Origin: Xiphophorus maculatus
Taxonomy: Eukaryota > Chordata > Actinopteri > Cyprinodontiformes > Poeciliidae
Length of the DNA stretch: 64,000 bases
Assembly (NCBI RefSeq): GCF_002775205.1
Contig: NC_036450.1
Location: forward strand, 17,131,479-17,195,478
Reading direction: 5' to 3'
Shown here piece by piece: positions 1 through 11,742 of this stretch (position 1 is the first letter of the stretch; every line of letters begins with the position of its first letter). A model generated the notes under the pieces. The model had not been told where the DNA came from. It worked only from the letters and a program-made list of their open reading frames with translations, and made no database searches. Both the position numbers and the translations under genes were made by a program.

Positions 1-3
1 TAG

Positions 4-3000
4 CCACCATCCAAAGCTCTATCCAACATTTTGGGCAAGAGTAATCTCCAGTTTGCTGGCATGTCTATCAACCTGAATATCTCCACTAGTAGCCTCAACC
101 TAATGACCCCCGACTGCAAACAGGTCAGTCTCCAACATTCCCCAATTATGTCCAAAATTAACTCATTATGGGTGAGTTAATTTTGGACTTTTAAAATTTA
201 TTTCACGACGATTTGTGTGTGTACAAAATATTCAGTTTACGAATGTATTTTTTTTTTGTCAGATCATTGCCAACCATCACATGCAGTCTATCTCTTTTGC
301 ATCAGGTGGAGACCCTGTAAGTACTGCCAGCATTAATTTTCAGTTTACCAACATAGATGTTTTAAAGAGAGTCAATATCTGTGATTTATTGCAAATTATC
401 TCACTCTGTCAAATGCAACTTACTACATGAGATTTACCTATTTCAGTGTATTAGCAGTATTATATCAGTTAAATTTACCAAGTTATATTTTATTCTTGTA
501 GGATACAACGGATTATGTTGCCTATGTAGCAAAGGACCCGGTCAATAGAAGAGGTGAGGATGCATTTCTCTGACATTCATAAAACGGTCTAATGTGCAGC
601 ATGTTCTTTACTGCTGTAATCTGACCCTTCTCAGCATGTCACATCCTTGAATGCTCTGACGGGCTCGCTCAGGATGTTATCAGCACCATCGGCCAGGCGT
701 TTGACCTTCGCTTCCAGCAGTACCTGCAGTGTCCCTCAAGCAAGATGTCCTCAGTCCATGACAGGTAAGAAGTCCAATATCAATATTTGAATAGTTCTTA
801 TACAGGTCTCAAAAAGTCTGGAAAAATATGGATATATTTAGAATAAAGTAAATGGATATTTGAAAGATGTTTTTTTTCCTAGCCTTTTTTAATTTTCCAT
901 TATTTTATAAATGCTTGTACACTGATTTAGATTTAATTGATCTGCTTTGTCTTTGTTTTGATCTTAAAATTTCCTTTGTCAAATAGATGGAATAAATGGA
1001 CAGAGCTATTTCACTACTTTCTAGATGTTAGACTGTTTCAAATAAAACTTACTCTGATCCTATAATAATAAAAGTTAAAAAGGCAAGCAACTTACTAAAC
1101 ATACTTTTATTTTTAGCATTTTTATAAATAAAATAAACGTAGTCTTTAAAGCAAAAATATGTTCTGAAAAGCCTACATTTATTGTAGGATTCTTCAGTTG
1201 TTTGGTAAATGCAAGCTGTTCAATCCTAGATTCAGCATGAGTACAAATTTTGAACAAGAGCTTCTGTAGGTGAGTCCAAACAAGCATTGTTTTGTGATTC
1301 GAAAGGTGAAATTGGTGTCTTCAAAAATAACAAAACACTGAAAATATTTTAATAAGATTGAATTAGAAATTGTAAGCTTCATATGAATTCAATGTTAACA
1401 TTATGGTGAATAAACTTTTCTTAAGAATTTCTTAAGAACATACAGAGGAGAAACCATAATTTTTAAGAAGAAACGTTCCTGTTGATTGTTCAATTTCAGC
1501 TGTTGAAGAGTTTTTAAAGGTTCTGCTATACATATATATTTAATGGTTTTCCATGCTTATTGCTTTTTTTCAGAGTATTAAACATGGAGGAGTTGGCATG
1601 GACAGAGGAAGAAGAGGAGTCAACAGAACATCCTTATTATAACAACATCCCCGGCAAAATGCCACCCCAAGGAGGCTTTATTGATACTCGACTGACGAAT
1701 CAGAATGCAGCATCTGAAGGAGGCCAGGTAGAAGTTTAATAACCTGATATATTCTAAAGCACCATTAAACAATCATGTGTCTTAAAAAAATAAATCAGCA
1801 CCTCATTTAAAAAAATTGCTAAGATTATAGCATCCTTTTTGTCTTTATATGTCATTGACTTGAGACTACAATGCCATTAAAAATATTCTGTCTGTTTGTT
1901 TTTAGTTGACTTAAATGTTTCAGACTGTTACAGAATGTCATATCAGACAAGGATAACTTCAATCAACACAAAATGCAGTTTTCATATTAAGATTTAATTT
2001 ATCTGGGAGAAAAAGCTATCCAAACCAACCTTATTTTATGTGAAACTAAGGTTTATTGTATTTGCCCTCTAAACCTAGTATCTGATTATTGTGTTGTTGT
2101 TGGGGGCAACAGCTGCCAGCAATGTCTTTCACATTGCTATAAAAATTTATTTGGAATTTTTGTTTTAAATTAGTCATGTTTGAAGGTTTTCAAGACTAAA
2201 CGGAATGTTTATGTTCACACCAGTGCATCTCAATCGCACTCAAGTAAAGACTTTGACTAGGCCATTTGATAATGTTTCATTCAGAGGTAGAAATGCAGAT
2301 GTGTTGATATTATATCATTAAAGTACTGCTTAACCCAAATGTCCTCAAGCTTAAGGTCACAAACTGATGGCAGGATGTTCTTCTTTAGCATTTTGTTGGA
2401 AAGCACAAATTACAGTTACAATGACAGTTCTTGATGCTGACAAACGTCTCAGTCAAAATGTTTGACTGTCAGTACAATCTTTCCCCCAAAAACATTGTTG
2501 TGTTCTATGTGACATAAGGGGACACACACTTTCTAAAACATTTCAACATTTTGTCTTGGAACGTTTCCATGTGTGCCATTTTGTCCTAGTCAGTTCTCAG
2601 CTTTCAATAATAAAGGGCTATTCACATTTAATGCATAATTTAACAAGGGCAAATATACATACTTCCTCTTATTAAAGATATCATCATTTTAAATGAGATT
2701 TTCTGTATTTATTCAGGTTATTATTGATTGATATTAAAATGTATTCTATGATCTGAAACATTTAGGTGTGACAATGTTTACTCTCCAAACAACTGTATAC
2801 TCTAAATGATTTGATTACTTGCGATAACTTTATCCTTTATCTGGATGTTAGCCGCATGGTAGTTAAAACCGCATGCTTCTAAAGCTGTTCAATCCTGGAT
2901 TCAGCATAATTTGTTGAGAAATAAATTCACTGCTTGTGCGTTTGATCAGACTGGTCCGGGCTCGGTGGATCAGACGTACTACCAGGGACGGCATTGTGAA

Positions 3001-6000
3001 AACTGGGCTGATGAAAGGAAAGCCATCTTCCTGCAGCAGGGTAGGAACCACCAAACACTCCAGTACAGTAGGCACATATTTACTCCTGGACCATGTTGTC
3101 AATTCAGCAGGCTGACTTTGGCTTTGTTTCTTTCAATATTCAGGATCTTTTGATATCAGCAGTCTGCCAGAGAATAAAGGTCAGACGCCAAAAGCAGCGG
3201 AGATGCCCATGTATGTGAACACCCAGCAGATTGATGCCCAGGTGCTTGCAGCTCTCCAGGCAGAAGCAGAAAATGCCACAAAGGGCATAGTAGAGGCAGG
3301 CAAAGAGAGCCCGCAGAAGGACCTGTTTGACATGAGTAAGACTTGATTAATTTCTATTTAATGTTTAGTTACTGTAGATAGTTGCTTTGCATAATAGAAT
3401 TAGAAGATTTTAACTTGGAATACTGTGAAAAGACAAAACTTTTAGACCAAATATTTTTGGAAGAGATTAATTCAGTTGTGTTGATTAAAATACAAAGACC
3501 TTACAACTTAAAAGCTCTCATCAAAGTTCTGTAGTTTGAGCTATTTTCCTTGCAGTTGTGTGAATGCAGTCAAAAACGGAGCCCTACATATAATTTAGTA
3601 ACTTATAGGTCCAAGTTACTGAATTTGTTGTGGTTTGGAGACCACAACAAATACTTAACAGTGTTTTATATTGTCTGCTACAGTTTTGCTGATGGATTTA
3701 GATCTATGTATGATATGGGAACTGTTATCTACGGTGGCCGACAGGTGCAAATGCGCAGCAAAAGAGAAAACATGCAAACAAAAAAGAAGACACCCCCGAA
3801 TGAAATGCAGCAAACAAAAAGAGAGACGCAAACACCCCCGAATGAAATGCAGCAAACAAAAAGTGTTGAATCGGAAGTGCTCCAGACCACTAGGGGGAGT
3901 CAAAGAAAATAGTATTCATTTCTATGGGACCAGATGCAAGATTCTTCTTCTTCTTCTTCTTGGTATTTATTGGCGGTTGGCAACAAACTCACAGTAGCAT
4001 TACCGCCACTTACCAGTATGGAGTGTGGTTCGAGATGGTCTATAAACTTTCACTTTCTACCTTTTCCCTCCATTAACTCCTGATTAAACATACCCCCACA
4101 CATACACACCTGCTTATATTATCCAACTTGCTTATAACTTTATATACCCCTCTTTGATATTCTTTACACATTCACACCCAACTTGCTCTACTCATATCCT
4201 ATGAAATAGCTTTGTTTTTTAAGATACCGAATAATTATTTGAATATGTCTACTCCCGAAATCTCTCCTCAAAAATTCTATTAAATTAAACCTTTCTTTAA
4301 TACCTACACACTCTCTCAGCATGCATCTTCTCTCTTCTTCATACTTACAACACTCTAAAATAACATGCTCTATTGTTTCAGACTTCTCACAATAATCACA
4401 CTTTCCAGATGCAAGATTCAGAGAGATACCTTTACTTTCTTTCAAATTTCTTTCTCTGAATCTTGCATCTGGTCCCATAGAAATGAATACTATTTTCTTT
4501 GACTCCCCCTAGTGGTCTGGAGCACTTCCGTTTTCAACACTTTTTGTTTGCTGCATTTCATTCGGGGGTGTTTGCGTCTCTCTTTTTGTTTGCTGCATTT
4601 CATTCGGGGGTGTTTGCGTCTCTCTTTTTGTTTGCTGCATTTCATTCGGGGGTGTTTGCGTCTCTCTTTTTATTTGCTGCATTTCATTCGGGGGTGTTTG
4701 CGTCTCTCTTTTTGTTTGCTGCATTTCATTCGGGGGTGTCTTCTTTTTTGTTTGCATGTTTTCTCTTTTGCTGCGCATTTGCACCTGTCGGCCACCGTAG
4801 TTATCAGTAACTGGCAAACCTAATTAAAGCCAAAATCATGTAATTATGTATAAGGTCTTTTGCTTTATAAAACTGTGCTATTACACAGGTATTGGTACTA
4901 CTGTTTAAGATGAACAGAAAAGCCTTAAAATAAATGCTTTTGATATTTAATTTGAGTACTTATGTTAAAATTACTCTAAAATTGATTGAGCAATATTTTA
5001 TTTTCTTGTGTAAACTTTTATGAGAAATTAGGTATCTATAACTAGCTTTTTTCCTGGTCGTATGTAATATGACAGAGGTCCATTTCTCTTGCCCACACTT
5101 CAAAATGAAAGACATGTTAAGATGATATTCAGGATGGTAGATATATGTGATTCTGTAGGCCTGTTTCTCTTATAAAGGCCCTGGAAACTTTCATATAGTA
5201 CATGGACAGTCCGAGACATCAGAGCATTTAAATAAAATCTTGTTTTAATCTACTAGTAAAATGAAAATGCAGCCTTTTTAGCAGGATTTTGTTAAAAAGT
5301 TAGATTAAAAAAATGTTTGTTTCTTAATGTGAGACTTGACTACCTCAGTGAATATACTTGAATAAAAAGATGGATCATTATAAATTGTTATGTATCTCTA
5401 ATAAAAGGTACATTTATTTTAAGGCTCTTTAAACATCTTTACCAGAGGTGCAATTAAATGCAGAGGTTGCTGTAATTAAAATAATTACAGCGGTTCACAG
5501 CTTTTCCTCTTTATGCATGTCTTATTTAATTACATCATGTCAGCAAAAAGATAAGAAGATAACAGTATTAATGTTGGTGTATGGCTTTATTCTTTCCTTC
5601 TTTTAACCCCCAATTTGACTTGACTACTGATTTTATATCGTCATATGAGAAAGTATTTGTTCCCATCCTGATTTCTTCTGTTTCTGCTCTTTTATCATTA
5701 ATCAGATTTCATCAAAAAGCTAAGATAGTCTGAGCAAATTGTAAAAACTAATTAAAACCCTCTCCTAACCACTGTGACCTTATGTGAAAAATATAATCGC
5801 CCTCCTTGTAAAATTATGAATGAACTTTGTTTCAACACAATTTTTGGGAAGTTAAGTTAAATTTCAGTAAACACACTGGAAACCACAAATTTCTCTCTGA
5901 CGACAAATGGTCACCAAGCCATTTCTCAGACTTTGGGACTCCAGTAAACTGCACTGAGAGCTATTATCTACTAATGGATATACATGGAACAGTGGTGAAC

Positions 6001-6656
6001 CTTCCCAGATTGGCCGGCCTAATTCCCGTAAAGGATGCAACCCAATCAAATACGGGAATATTTTTACAATCTTATGAACTACATTTCTCTGTCGTGACTC
6101 TTCCTTTCCTCTCATGCACTAGAGCCTTTTGAGGAAGCCATTCAGTCCCAGTCCCAGCCACTGGCCCCGGGGCAGTCCCAGACTCAAGTGTCCAACCTTC
6201 AGAAGGCAGCTTCTGTTGACAACTCGAGCCCTCTCCTTGTGCGATCTTTGGCTTCCCGCGCGCAAGAGGAGCTGGAAGGTCAGACGTGGTACCATGGCAA
6301 AATGAGCCGCCGTGATGCTGAGAAACTGCTTAAGAGTGATGGGGACTTTCTTGTCCGCACAAGCACTACCAACCCAGGGTCCTACGTTCTGACTGGTATG
6401 CACAATGGACTTGCCAAGCATTTACTGCTTGTGGACCCTGAAGGGACGGTAAGAACAGGATAAAAAGCTGGTTTTACAGTGTGAAACCAAAACTGATTCT
6501 TAACATCTGTTTTCTCTTGTTTCACAGGTACGGACAAAAGATCATATATTTGACAGCATTAGCCACCTCATTGGCCATCACCGTGACAACAATTTGCCAA
6601 TTGTCTCAGCTGGGAGTGAACTCTGTCTCCATCAGCCTGTTGAAAGGAAATTGTGA
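4..6656 (+). CDS. shc3: SHC-transforming protein 3-like adaptor (3' part, nine exons; 5' end outside window)
   Basis: Phosphotyrosine adaptor that links activated receptors to Grb2/Ras signalling in the cytoplasm. Exons read from splice sites and continuous phase: 4-123, 263-316, 502-553, 635-764, 1574-1727, 2950-3040, 3144-3335, 6123-6448, 6528-6656 (stop TGA 6654-6656). Exons 1-4 give the second half of the PTB domain ([45 protein letters not shown]). Exons 5-7 give the acidic linker and CH1 region with the Grb2-type site MYVNTQQ and the adaptin-type DLFDMKPFEEA motif across the 3335/6123 junction. Exons 8-9 give a complete SH2 domain ([34 protein letters not shown], ending PVERKL) with the phosphate-binding FLVR arginine. 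The SH2 wording ([29 protein letters not shown]) fits SHC3 better than SHC1 or SHC2, and the adjacent s1pr3 agrees. The window opens exactly on an acceptor AG, so the start codon, CH2 and first half of PTB lie upstream. The 2.8 kb intron 3336-6122 holds inserted repeats. Confidence 0.9.
1213..1237. repeat. 25 bp repeat shared by two shc3 introns
   Basis: The segment beginning AGCTGTTCAATCCT at 1213-1237 recurs with one substitution at 2883-2907, in another shc3 intron. The sequence around each copy is otherwise different. It is either a remnant of an interspersed repeat or a short local duplication. Confidence 0.5.
2220..2520. repeat. Possible decayed DNA-transposon fragment in shc3 intron
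   Basis: The stretch starting near AAGACTTTGACTAGGCCATT resembles the segment of a common teleost Tc1-type repeat that also appears at about 30.7-31.2 kb and 52.5-53.0 kb in this window. The likeness is clear only over about 60 bases; the rest is too diverged to read. Low confidence. Confidence 0.3.
3729..4800. mobile_element. Fold-back (long inverted repeat) element in shc3 intron
   Basis: The left arm (3729-3945) and right arm (4459-4800) are inverted copies: CTACGGTGGCCGACAGG at the left edge is matched by CCTGTCGGCCACCGTAG at the right edge. Each arm contains a 42 bp tandem unit including CCCCCGAATGAAATGCAG; the left arm has two such motifs and the right arm five, so the arms differ in length by about 125 bp. 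The four bases TTAT lie just outside each arm (3725-3728 and 4801-4804) and may be a target-site duplication. The centre is occupied by a non-LTR retrotransposon tail. Long open frames in the arms are by-products of the 42 bp (14-codon) period. No transposase is present, so it is non-autonomous; the superfamily is not assigned. Confidence 0.75.
3941..4478 (-). mobile_element. Non-LTR retrotransposon 3' fragment (C-terminal Cys-rich end of ORF2 plus GAA tail)
   Basis: On the - strand, 4478-4188 encodes a peptide with the CxxC...[10 protein letters not shown]...Y..ER pattern typical of the C-terminal zinc-binding end of non-LTR reverse transcriptases in animals. It is followed by a short 3' UTR and a (GAA)n tail, seen as (TTC)n on the + strand at about 3943-3960. 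Only the last 85 or so residues remain. It sits between the arms of the fold-back element; the initial residues of the open frame lie in the right arm. The clade (I/Nimb or similar) is a guess from the tail type. Confidence 0.6.
5640..6045 (+). mobile_element. Tc1-like transposon relic (5' half) in shc3 intron
   Basis: This region aligns by eye with the left half of the better preserved Tc1 element at 33.5 kb. Matches include the GTGAAAAATATAATCGCCCTC stretch (inner terminal repeat) and the segment with ACATGGAACAGTGGTGAACC, which encodes the HGTVVNLPR part of the transposase DNA-binding domain. The right half is missing and the reading frame is broken. It ends about 75 bases before the shc3 SH2 exon. 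Confidence 0.65.
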
Positions 6657-9600
6657 TGCTTGAAATGCCTGATGGGAAGCAGAGGGCCTTTAAATGTCCT
6701 CTCCTGGAACTGGAAGATACCTACAAAAGGTTCAATGTGCTCAACACTGACCTGCTTTACTGGAGTCACTGGAGTACTCAACATTTGTTAAGGATTAAGG
6801 AAAACTATTTATAGAATTGCTATTATTTTGTTGTGATGACTGAAATGCTATATTTTTGAGAAGAAAAATTGGTGCATTTGGACTTAATACTTTGATTTGG
6901 TGTTTAAAGAAACAATAAAGCGACAAATTGTTCTTGTAGTTTAGATGAAGTGCAAATAAAACCTCAAAGAGGCGAGAAGAATATTTTAAAATAAAACTCT
7001 AAACTAAGTTTTGTCTGTCAAGCACAACCATATTTCTACTGAAAGTGTTGACTCAGTGGTTGAAGAATCAGAAAAGGCTCTTTTAAATAAATTCTAATAG
7101 GAAAAAAAATGCCCTGAAACTGACCATTAGTGTGACAGCTTGATTTATTAGTCTCCATATGAAAGCTACTTTTGTTGGAGATTGAAGCTGAATGTGTTGT
7201 CACAGTGTCGGGGAGCAAACGGACATCTTTTCATACTGCTGTCAATGGCTTTAGAGATCAGCCTTTTTTATAATTATAAAGCATTTCCTTGTGTCACTGC
7301 AGCCGCATGACTTCAAATCAATTGTTCTCGTGGCCGTGTTCGTAGACCTTGATTCCCCTTTATTTGAAAGGAGGTGCTTGTGTATGCTGACACTGTAAAA
7401 AAAAAAAAATATATATATATGTATATTTCTGCTTTTTCAACCAGTGGTTTGTTTTGAATTGGTTTTCTCTGACTTCTTTTACGTGTTTCGTCGGTGATTA
7501 GTTTTTGGTGCTTGATTCATACAGTTTAATATCCTCCCATTTTAAATGAACACGCTTTGCTCTTTGGGTGAACTTTTTAAAAAGGGTTTCTGTTTCTTGA
7601 ATGATCACAAATGAATAGCACAATCAGAGATCTGTTTCAGTCGTACTAGAGGAGTGATCACTGTTTCAAGGTGTCATTAATGGAAATGTTGCTTTTACAT
7701 CCACTAAGGCACAGGTGTCAAACTCCAGTCCTCGAGGGCCGCTGTCCTACAGCTTTTAGATGTGCCACAGGTACAAAACACTGGAATGAAATGGCTTAAT
7801 TACCTCCTCCTTGTGTAGATCAGTTCTCCCAGCCTTGCTAATGACCTAATTATTCTATTCAGGTGTGGTGCAGCAGAGGCACATCTAAAAGTTTGAGGAC
7901 ACCGGCCCTTGAGGACTGGAGTTTGACACCCCTGCTAAGGTTAGAACAGATTATTCACTTGCACTTGAAAATACAGTTGCATAGATTCAGTGTGTTTATC
8001 TTTAATCACGACTAGGCATGGGCTGGTCAGTGTTAAATCTATAAATAGCCCTCATTTGGACCTATATATTTAGGTTTAGCTCACTCAAAACTGCCAGCTA
8101 GGTCTAAAAGTGGTTTAAGCTTACAATTGTTTTAAAAACTCCACAAAAAGTCTGTAGATTGTGCTAAAATGACAGAAGCAAATTTAAAGACAGCTTGGTT
8201 TTGTTTTAGTATGAATTAATTTTATCCTTTTTATCAAATGAAATATTATGGTAAAAATGTCTTCCCAAATATTCTGTTTTTCAGATAAAGAGGAGTGGTA
8301 AAAACCATGTACATACTTGTACTTAAATTGCAATGTGTTTTTACTTTCAAGCAGTAGAGGGAGTACATTCACAACGAAACCTTTTATTGTTTATATCACC
8401 AGAAATAAAGTTCAGCTCCCTTCTAATGAAGAAAGAAGAGCTAGGATCCTAATTTCCAACCAGAACTGCTGCACTCTCCCACAGAGGCTGATTAAACAGA
8501 GATTATGCTGTGTTGGCAGAATATCTGAGGCATTTGATGAATTCATTTTGTTTTGTTTTGAGGAAAGAAAATCAGTAATTACTTAGAAATGAAAACCACA
8601 GCTGGTAAACCAGAAAAATCTTGTTGACTCATAGCTCATTTAGTAAAGATATAGTTAGTAATCTAGATTCCCCAAATCTAATAAGTTCATTCCACTGCTT
8701 TTTTTAGTCTTAGTAAAACAGGACTATATTCAGACTTCTAGTAAACATAAAAATATATAGGGAAAAAAGCCAAAAAATGGTAAGGTGTGTTGTCAACATA
8801 TAGGAAAATACTATGCTTCAATTTATTTTATTTTAAACTGAAAGCAAGAATTATTCAGTCAGTTGCTAAAATAAGCTTTAATAATGTCATCTACAACATT
8901 TTTCCATATGTATGATTTAAAAAGTAGAGAAAACATCACTAACTTCAGTAGTAGTTGTTCAGGTGATTATTGTCTAGAATAATTTTGCCATGTTTTATTT
9001 TGCCATAACAATGGATTCAATTAATCAAATGTTGTAAAGGTAGCCAGCTTTCAGTCAGATATGTTGCTTGTTGCTTCCCAATTGTTGTTTCTGAAAACTG
9101 CTTCAGAAACTGAAGTTATGCCTTCACTTTCTCTGGTAATGCTAGCCAGCCTATGCCTAATCATATATATACTTCAGCCACTAGGTGCCATAAGAGTAGC
9201 TTTTGTTTGAGTATTTGTTCATTTTAGATCAAAGTTAATGCCATCTGTAAACAATTGCTCCTATAAACAGTTCAGTGTTAGATCTTACTATTTCATGAAG
9301 AAAGAAACCCAAATTTTGATAGGGTTAGTAGAAATGATCTGCAGCTGCTCTGGAAACTGCCTGTTTTTCGTTTCTTCTCTCTCTTTTGTTTCAAATGGCT
9401 TCATTCTTACTGTTGTCAGGACTCTGATGGATACCAAATGAATGGGGCATTGTATTTGAAATGCACTCGACCACTTGAGTTGTACCAAAACAAGTACGTG
9501 TTCAAAGAGTATGACTAGACAGATGCAATGTAATATAATGTGCCTGTGTTTTGCTGCAAGAAGGTGTGTATAGTACAGGAACTACACAGCAACCTGTTTG

Positions 9601-10270
9601 GTCATGGACCTTTGGCATACTATAAAACACTTTTACTTCTTTACATCTTTTACTTCTGCAATGTTTGTGACTAAATTTGAGCAAACCTGAGGACTTGCAA
9701 AAGGGAACAGTACAAAATGTTCTATAAAAATAAACAACAAAGAAACAAGCAAATTGGACAAAATTTTGAAGGTGAAAACAGCTTCATACTTGAATGTAAC
9801 AGACTGAACCTTATTAGCTCTGCAATGTAAAGAAACTACTCGACTAAAAATGCTTGGACACTGATGGCGTCTTTCCAGATTTCTCTTGACTGAAATGTGC
9901 CTTTAATTTGTACAAATGGTGTGTTTTTCTCTCCCATTCTCTCCCTTCAGTGTGCAATAGCTGATCTTCAATGGGGCATGCCTGTTCACTGGAGGTTGTT
10001 TTTGCCCTGCTGCGTGTTGCTGCTTGAGACTAGTGTTCTCACTTTATCTTGGTCTCTTTCCCTCACTATTAATATGTATTTATAAGTGTCATTATTTCTG
10101 GGTTATACATTAATGACAGAGGGTGTCACAGAAAAACACTATTTCGGGACAGCTATATTTAAAAGTATGAAATAAAAACGAGTCCAAATGATGTTTACAG
10201 ATGTTTAATCTTTTAGTTGTATGGGTTTGTCATTATTCTGTATGACTGTTTGGCAATAAAATGTGAATGT
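6657..10270 (+). other. shc3 3' untranslated region and downstream DNA
   Basis: No coding sequence is seen after the shc3 stop. AATAAA signals occur at about 6914-6919 and shortly after 6950, which would give a short 3' UTR. Another AATAAA at about 10254, just before the convergent s1pr3 array, would allow a long 3' UTR of about 3.6 kb. The choice between them cannot be made from sequence alone. The stretch is A+T-rich and contains one hAT-like miniature element (7710-7934). Confidence 0.4.
7710..7934. mobile_element. hAT-like miniature inverted-repeat element
   Basis: Short element bounded by inverted ends: CAGGTGTCAAACTCCAGTCC on the left and GGACTGGAGTTTGACACCCC on the right. The flanks carry a repeated CTAAGG (7704-7709 and 7935-7940), likely the target duplication. 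The end type matches the many non-autonomous hAT-like elements of fish genomes. It has no coding capacity. Confidence 0.75.
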
Positions 10271-10439
10271 GTATAATCTCTCTTGTGTTTACTACAACTA
10301 GGATTTTTTTCCTTTGGTGTCAGATGCAGCTTTTGGCATTTTAAACACATTTTCCCTAAGTAGCAGATGTGCTTTCATATAAAAACCATATATGGCTACT
10401 TTAGATAAGCTCATGCTGTTGAAGCATTTGTTAGTAACC

Positions 10440-10605
10440 AAAGAATTGCAGCAAATGCCACAAACAAGTGCCAGAAAATTCCCATCTGAATTTCCTGACC
10501 AAAGTGTAGGGCTGACCACAGCAAGTCCAGCAAACCAGTTGGGCTTGGAGAGGTCTAGGCAGTGCTGACACATCCACCAAGAGAAGGAAAAAAAGCTTGT
10601 TCCTA
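10440..10605 (-). pseudogene. Decayed third copy of the S1P receptor gene (TM6-helix 8 fragment)
   Basis: Read on the - strand this segment aligns with the region from late TM6 to helix 8 of the two receptor genes nearby. LFFLLLVDVSA matches [11 protein letters not shown], and after frame changes NWFAGLAVV and FLALVCGIC match DWFIALAVL and FLALVCGVC. The NPxxY region is destroyed and at least two frame shifts are needed. It lies directly downstream of the frameshifted copy in the same orientation, so it is the end of a third tandem copy rather than a processed pseudogene. Confidence 0.8.
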
Positions 10606-10755
10606 ATTCTAGATAACTTGTACCTTTTTTTCAGTCTTTTCCATGGTCCCGATTCCCCTTCTGAGGGTACTCTAATTCCAGACATCTGTGAGACCTCACT
10701 GGGATGTGTGTCTGTCTCCAAACCCCTCTGTTCATTCTGGTTTTGGTTGTTCTGG

Positions 10756-11742
10756 CTACTCCATGATTTCTTCCAGATTTGCCTGGGCTCCCGGAACTGC
10801 CTGTTCCCACCGCCGTCCACAAAAAGTCTTCATCTTGTAGCAAACGCCACAAACCAGAGCCAGGAAGGCCCGTCTCATCTCGCGACTGACCAGAGTGTAG
10901 ATGACTGGGTTCATGGCCGAGTTGAGCACAGCCAGTGCTATAAACCAGTCAGCCTGGTAGAGGACTGGAAAGTGCTGCTCAGATGCCACATCCACCAGGA
11001 GCAGGATGAAGAGGGGTGTCCAGCAGGCGATGAAGACTCCGACTACAATAATGACGGTGCGCAGAAGGGACATAGCGTGCTCAGAGTTGCTGTGCTTACT
11101 CACCTTTCGGCTGCTGAATTTTACCAGGATGTAGATGCGAGCATAAAGGACTGACATGGCTAAAAGCAAGATTATGAAAACTGTGATGTAGAAAGCTACA
11201 TATTTCTTGCTGTAAAGAGACAGGACTGTGGAACAGTCTGGGAGGTTGTCAATGCAGTTCCAACCCAAGATGGGTAAAGCTCCCAGGATCACAGCAATCA
11301 GCCAGCAGGTCCCTATAAGCAGAAACACTCTGTAGTTCTTGTTGGCATCATAAGGTCTCATTTTGATCATAGTCAGGTGTCTCTCTATGGCGATGGCCAA
11401 AAGACTGAAGATGGAGGCACTGAGTGCTACAAATGTGCTGCCCTCTCTGATAAACCACAGAGTCGGTGAGAGATCAAACGTCTTATCCCCAGAGAGGAGC
11501 AAGTTGACCATGTAGGAGACTCCAGCCAGCAGGTCACACAGTGCCAGGTTCCCAATGAAGAAGTACATTCGGTTGTGGAACCTGTGGTTCCTCCATATGG
11601 CCACCAGAACGGTGAGGTTCTCCAGAACGATGAGGGAAACGATGAGGGAGACGATTCTTTGAAAGTCCACATTATTAATGGGAGTCATCTGCTGGTTTCC
11701 CAGCTTCCCAGTGTAATTGTAGTGAAGGAGTACGACATTCAT
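10756..11742 (-). CDS. s1pr3: Sphingosine 1-phosphate receptor 3-like, copy with frameshifted C-tail
   Basis: Class A GPCR of the EDG/S1P group, 328 codons in a single coding exon. Visible features: N-glycosylation sequon NYT (residues 9-11), the S1P head-group pair R99-E100 in FIREGST, the ERH variant of the DRY motif (120-122), CWTP in TM6, NPVIY in TM7, and a cysteine pair after helix 8 (LVCGVC). From late TM1 to helix 8 it is nearly identical to the copy at 24598-25710. Compared with that copy, one extra base around 10815-10830 changes the frame after YKMK, replacing the Ser-rich tail with about 24 unrelated residues and an early stop. The original tail ([10 protein letters not shown]) is still readable in the other frame. 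The start is the ATG in [12 protein letters not shown], just after a possible splice acceptor near 11810; an in-frame stop lies upstream. The receptor core is intact and could be functional. Confidence 0.85.
   Translation of the reverse strand: MNVVLLHYNYTGKLGNQQMTPINNVDFQRIVSLIVSLIVLENLTVLVAIWRNHRFHNRMYFFIGNLALCDLLAGVSYMVNLLLSGDKTFDLSPTLWFIREGSTFVALSASIFSLLAIAIERHLTMIKMRPYDANKNYRVFLLIGTCWLIAVILGALPILGWNCIDNLPDCSTVLSLYSKKYVAFYITVFIILLLAMSVLYARIYILVKFSSRKVSKHSNSEHAMSLLRTVIIVVGVFIACWTPLFILLLVDVASEQHFPVLYQADWFIALAVLNSAMNPVIYTLVSREMRRAFLALVCGVCYKMKTFCGRRWEQAVPGAQANLEEIME

Noticed and set aside
4499..4823. Repetitive open frames of about 100 residues on both strands
   Set aside because: They are read-through of the 42 bp tandem unit in the fold-back arm.
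6119..6421. - strand open frame over the shc3 SH2 exon
   Set aside because: Shadow of the SH2-coding exon, whose splice sites and domain are unambiguous.
10597..11154. 185-residue + strand open frame opposite s1pr3 copy 1
   Set aside because: It is the antisense shadow of the receptor; a similar shadow occurs opposite copy 2.
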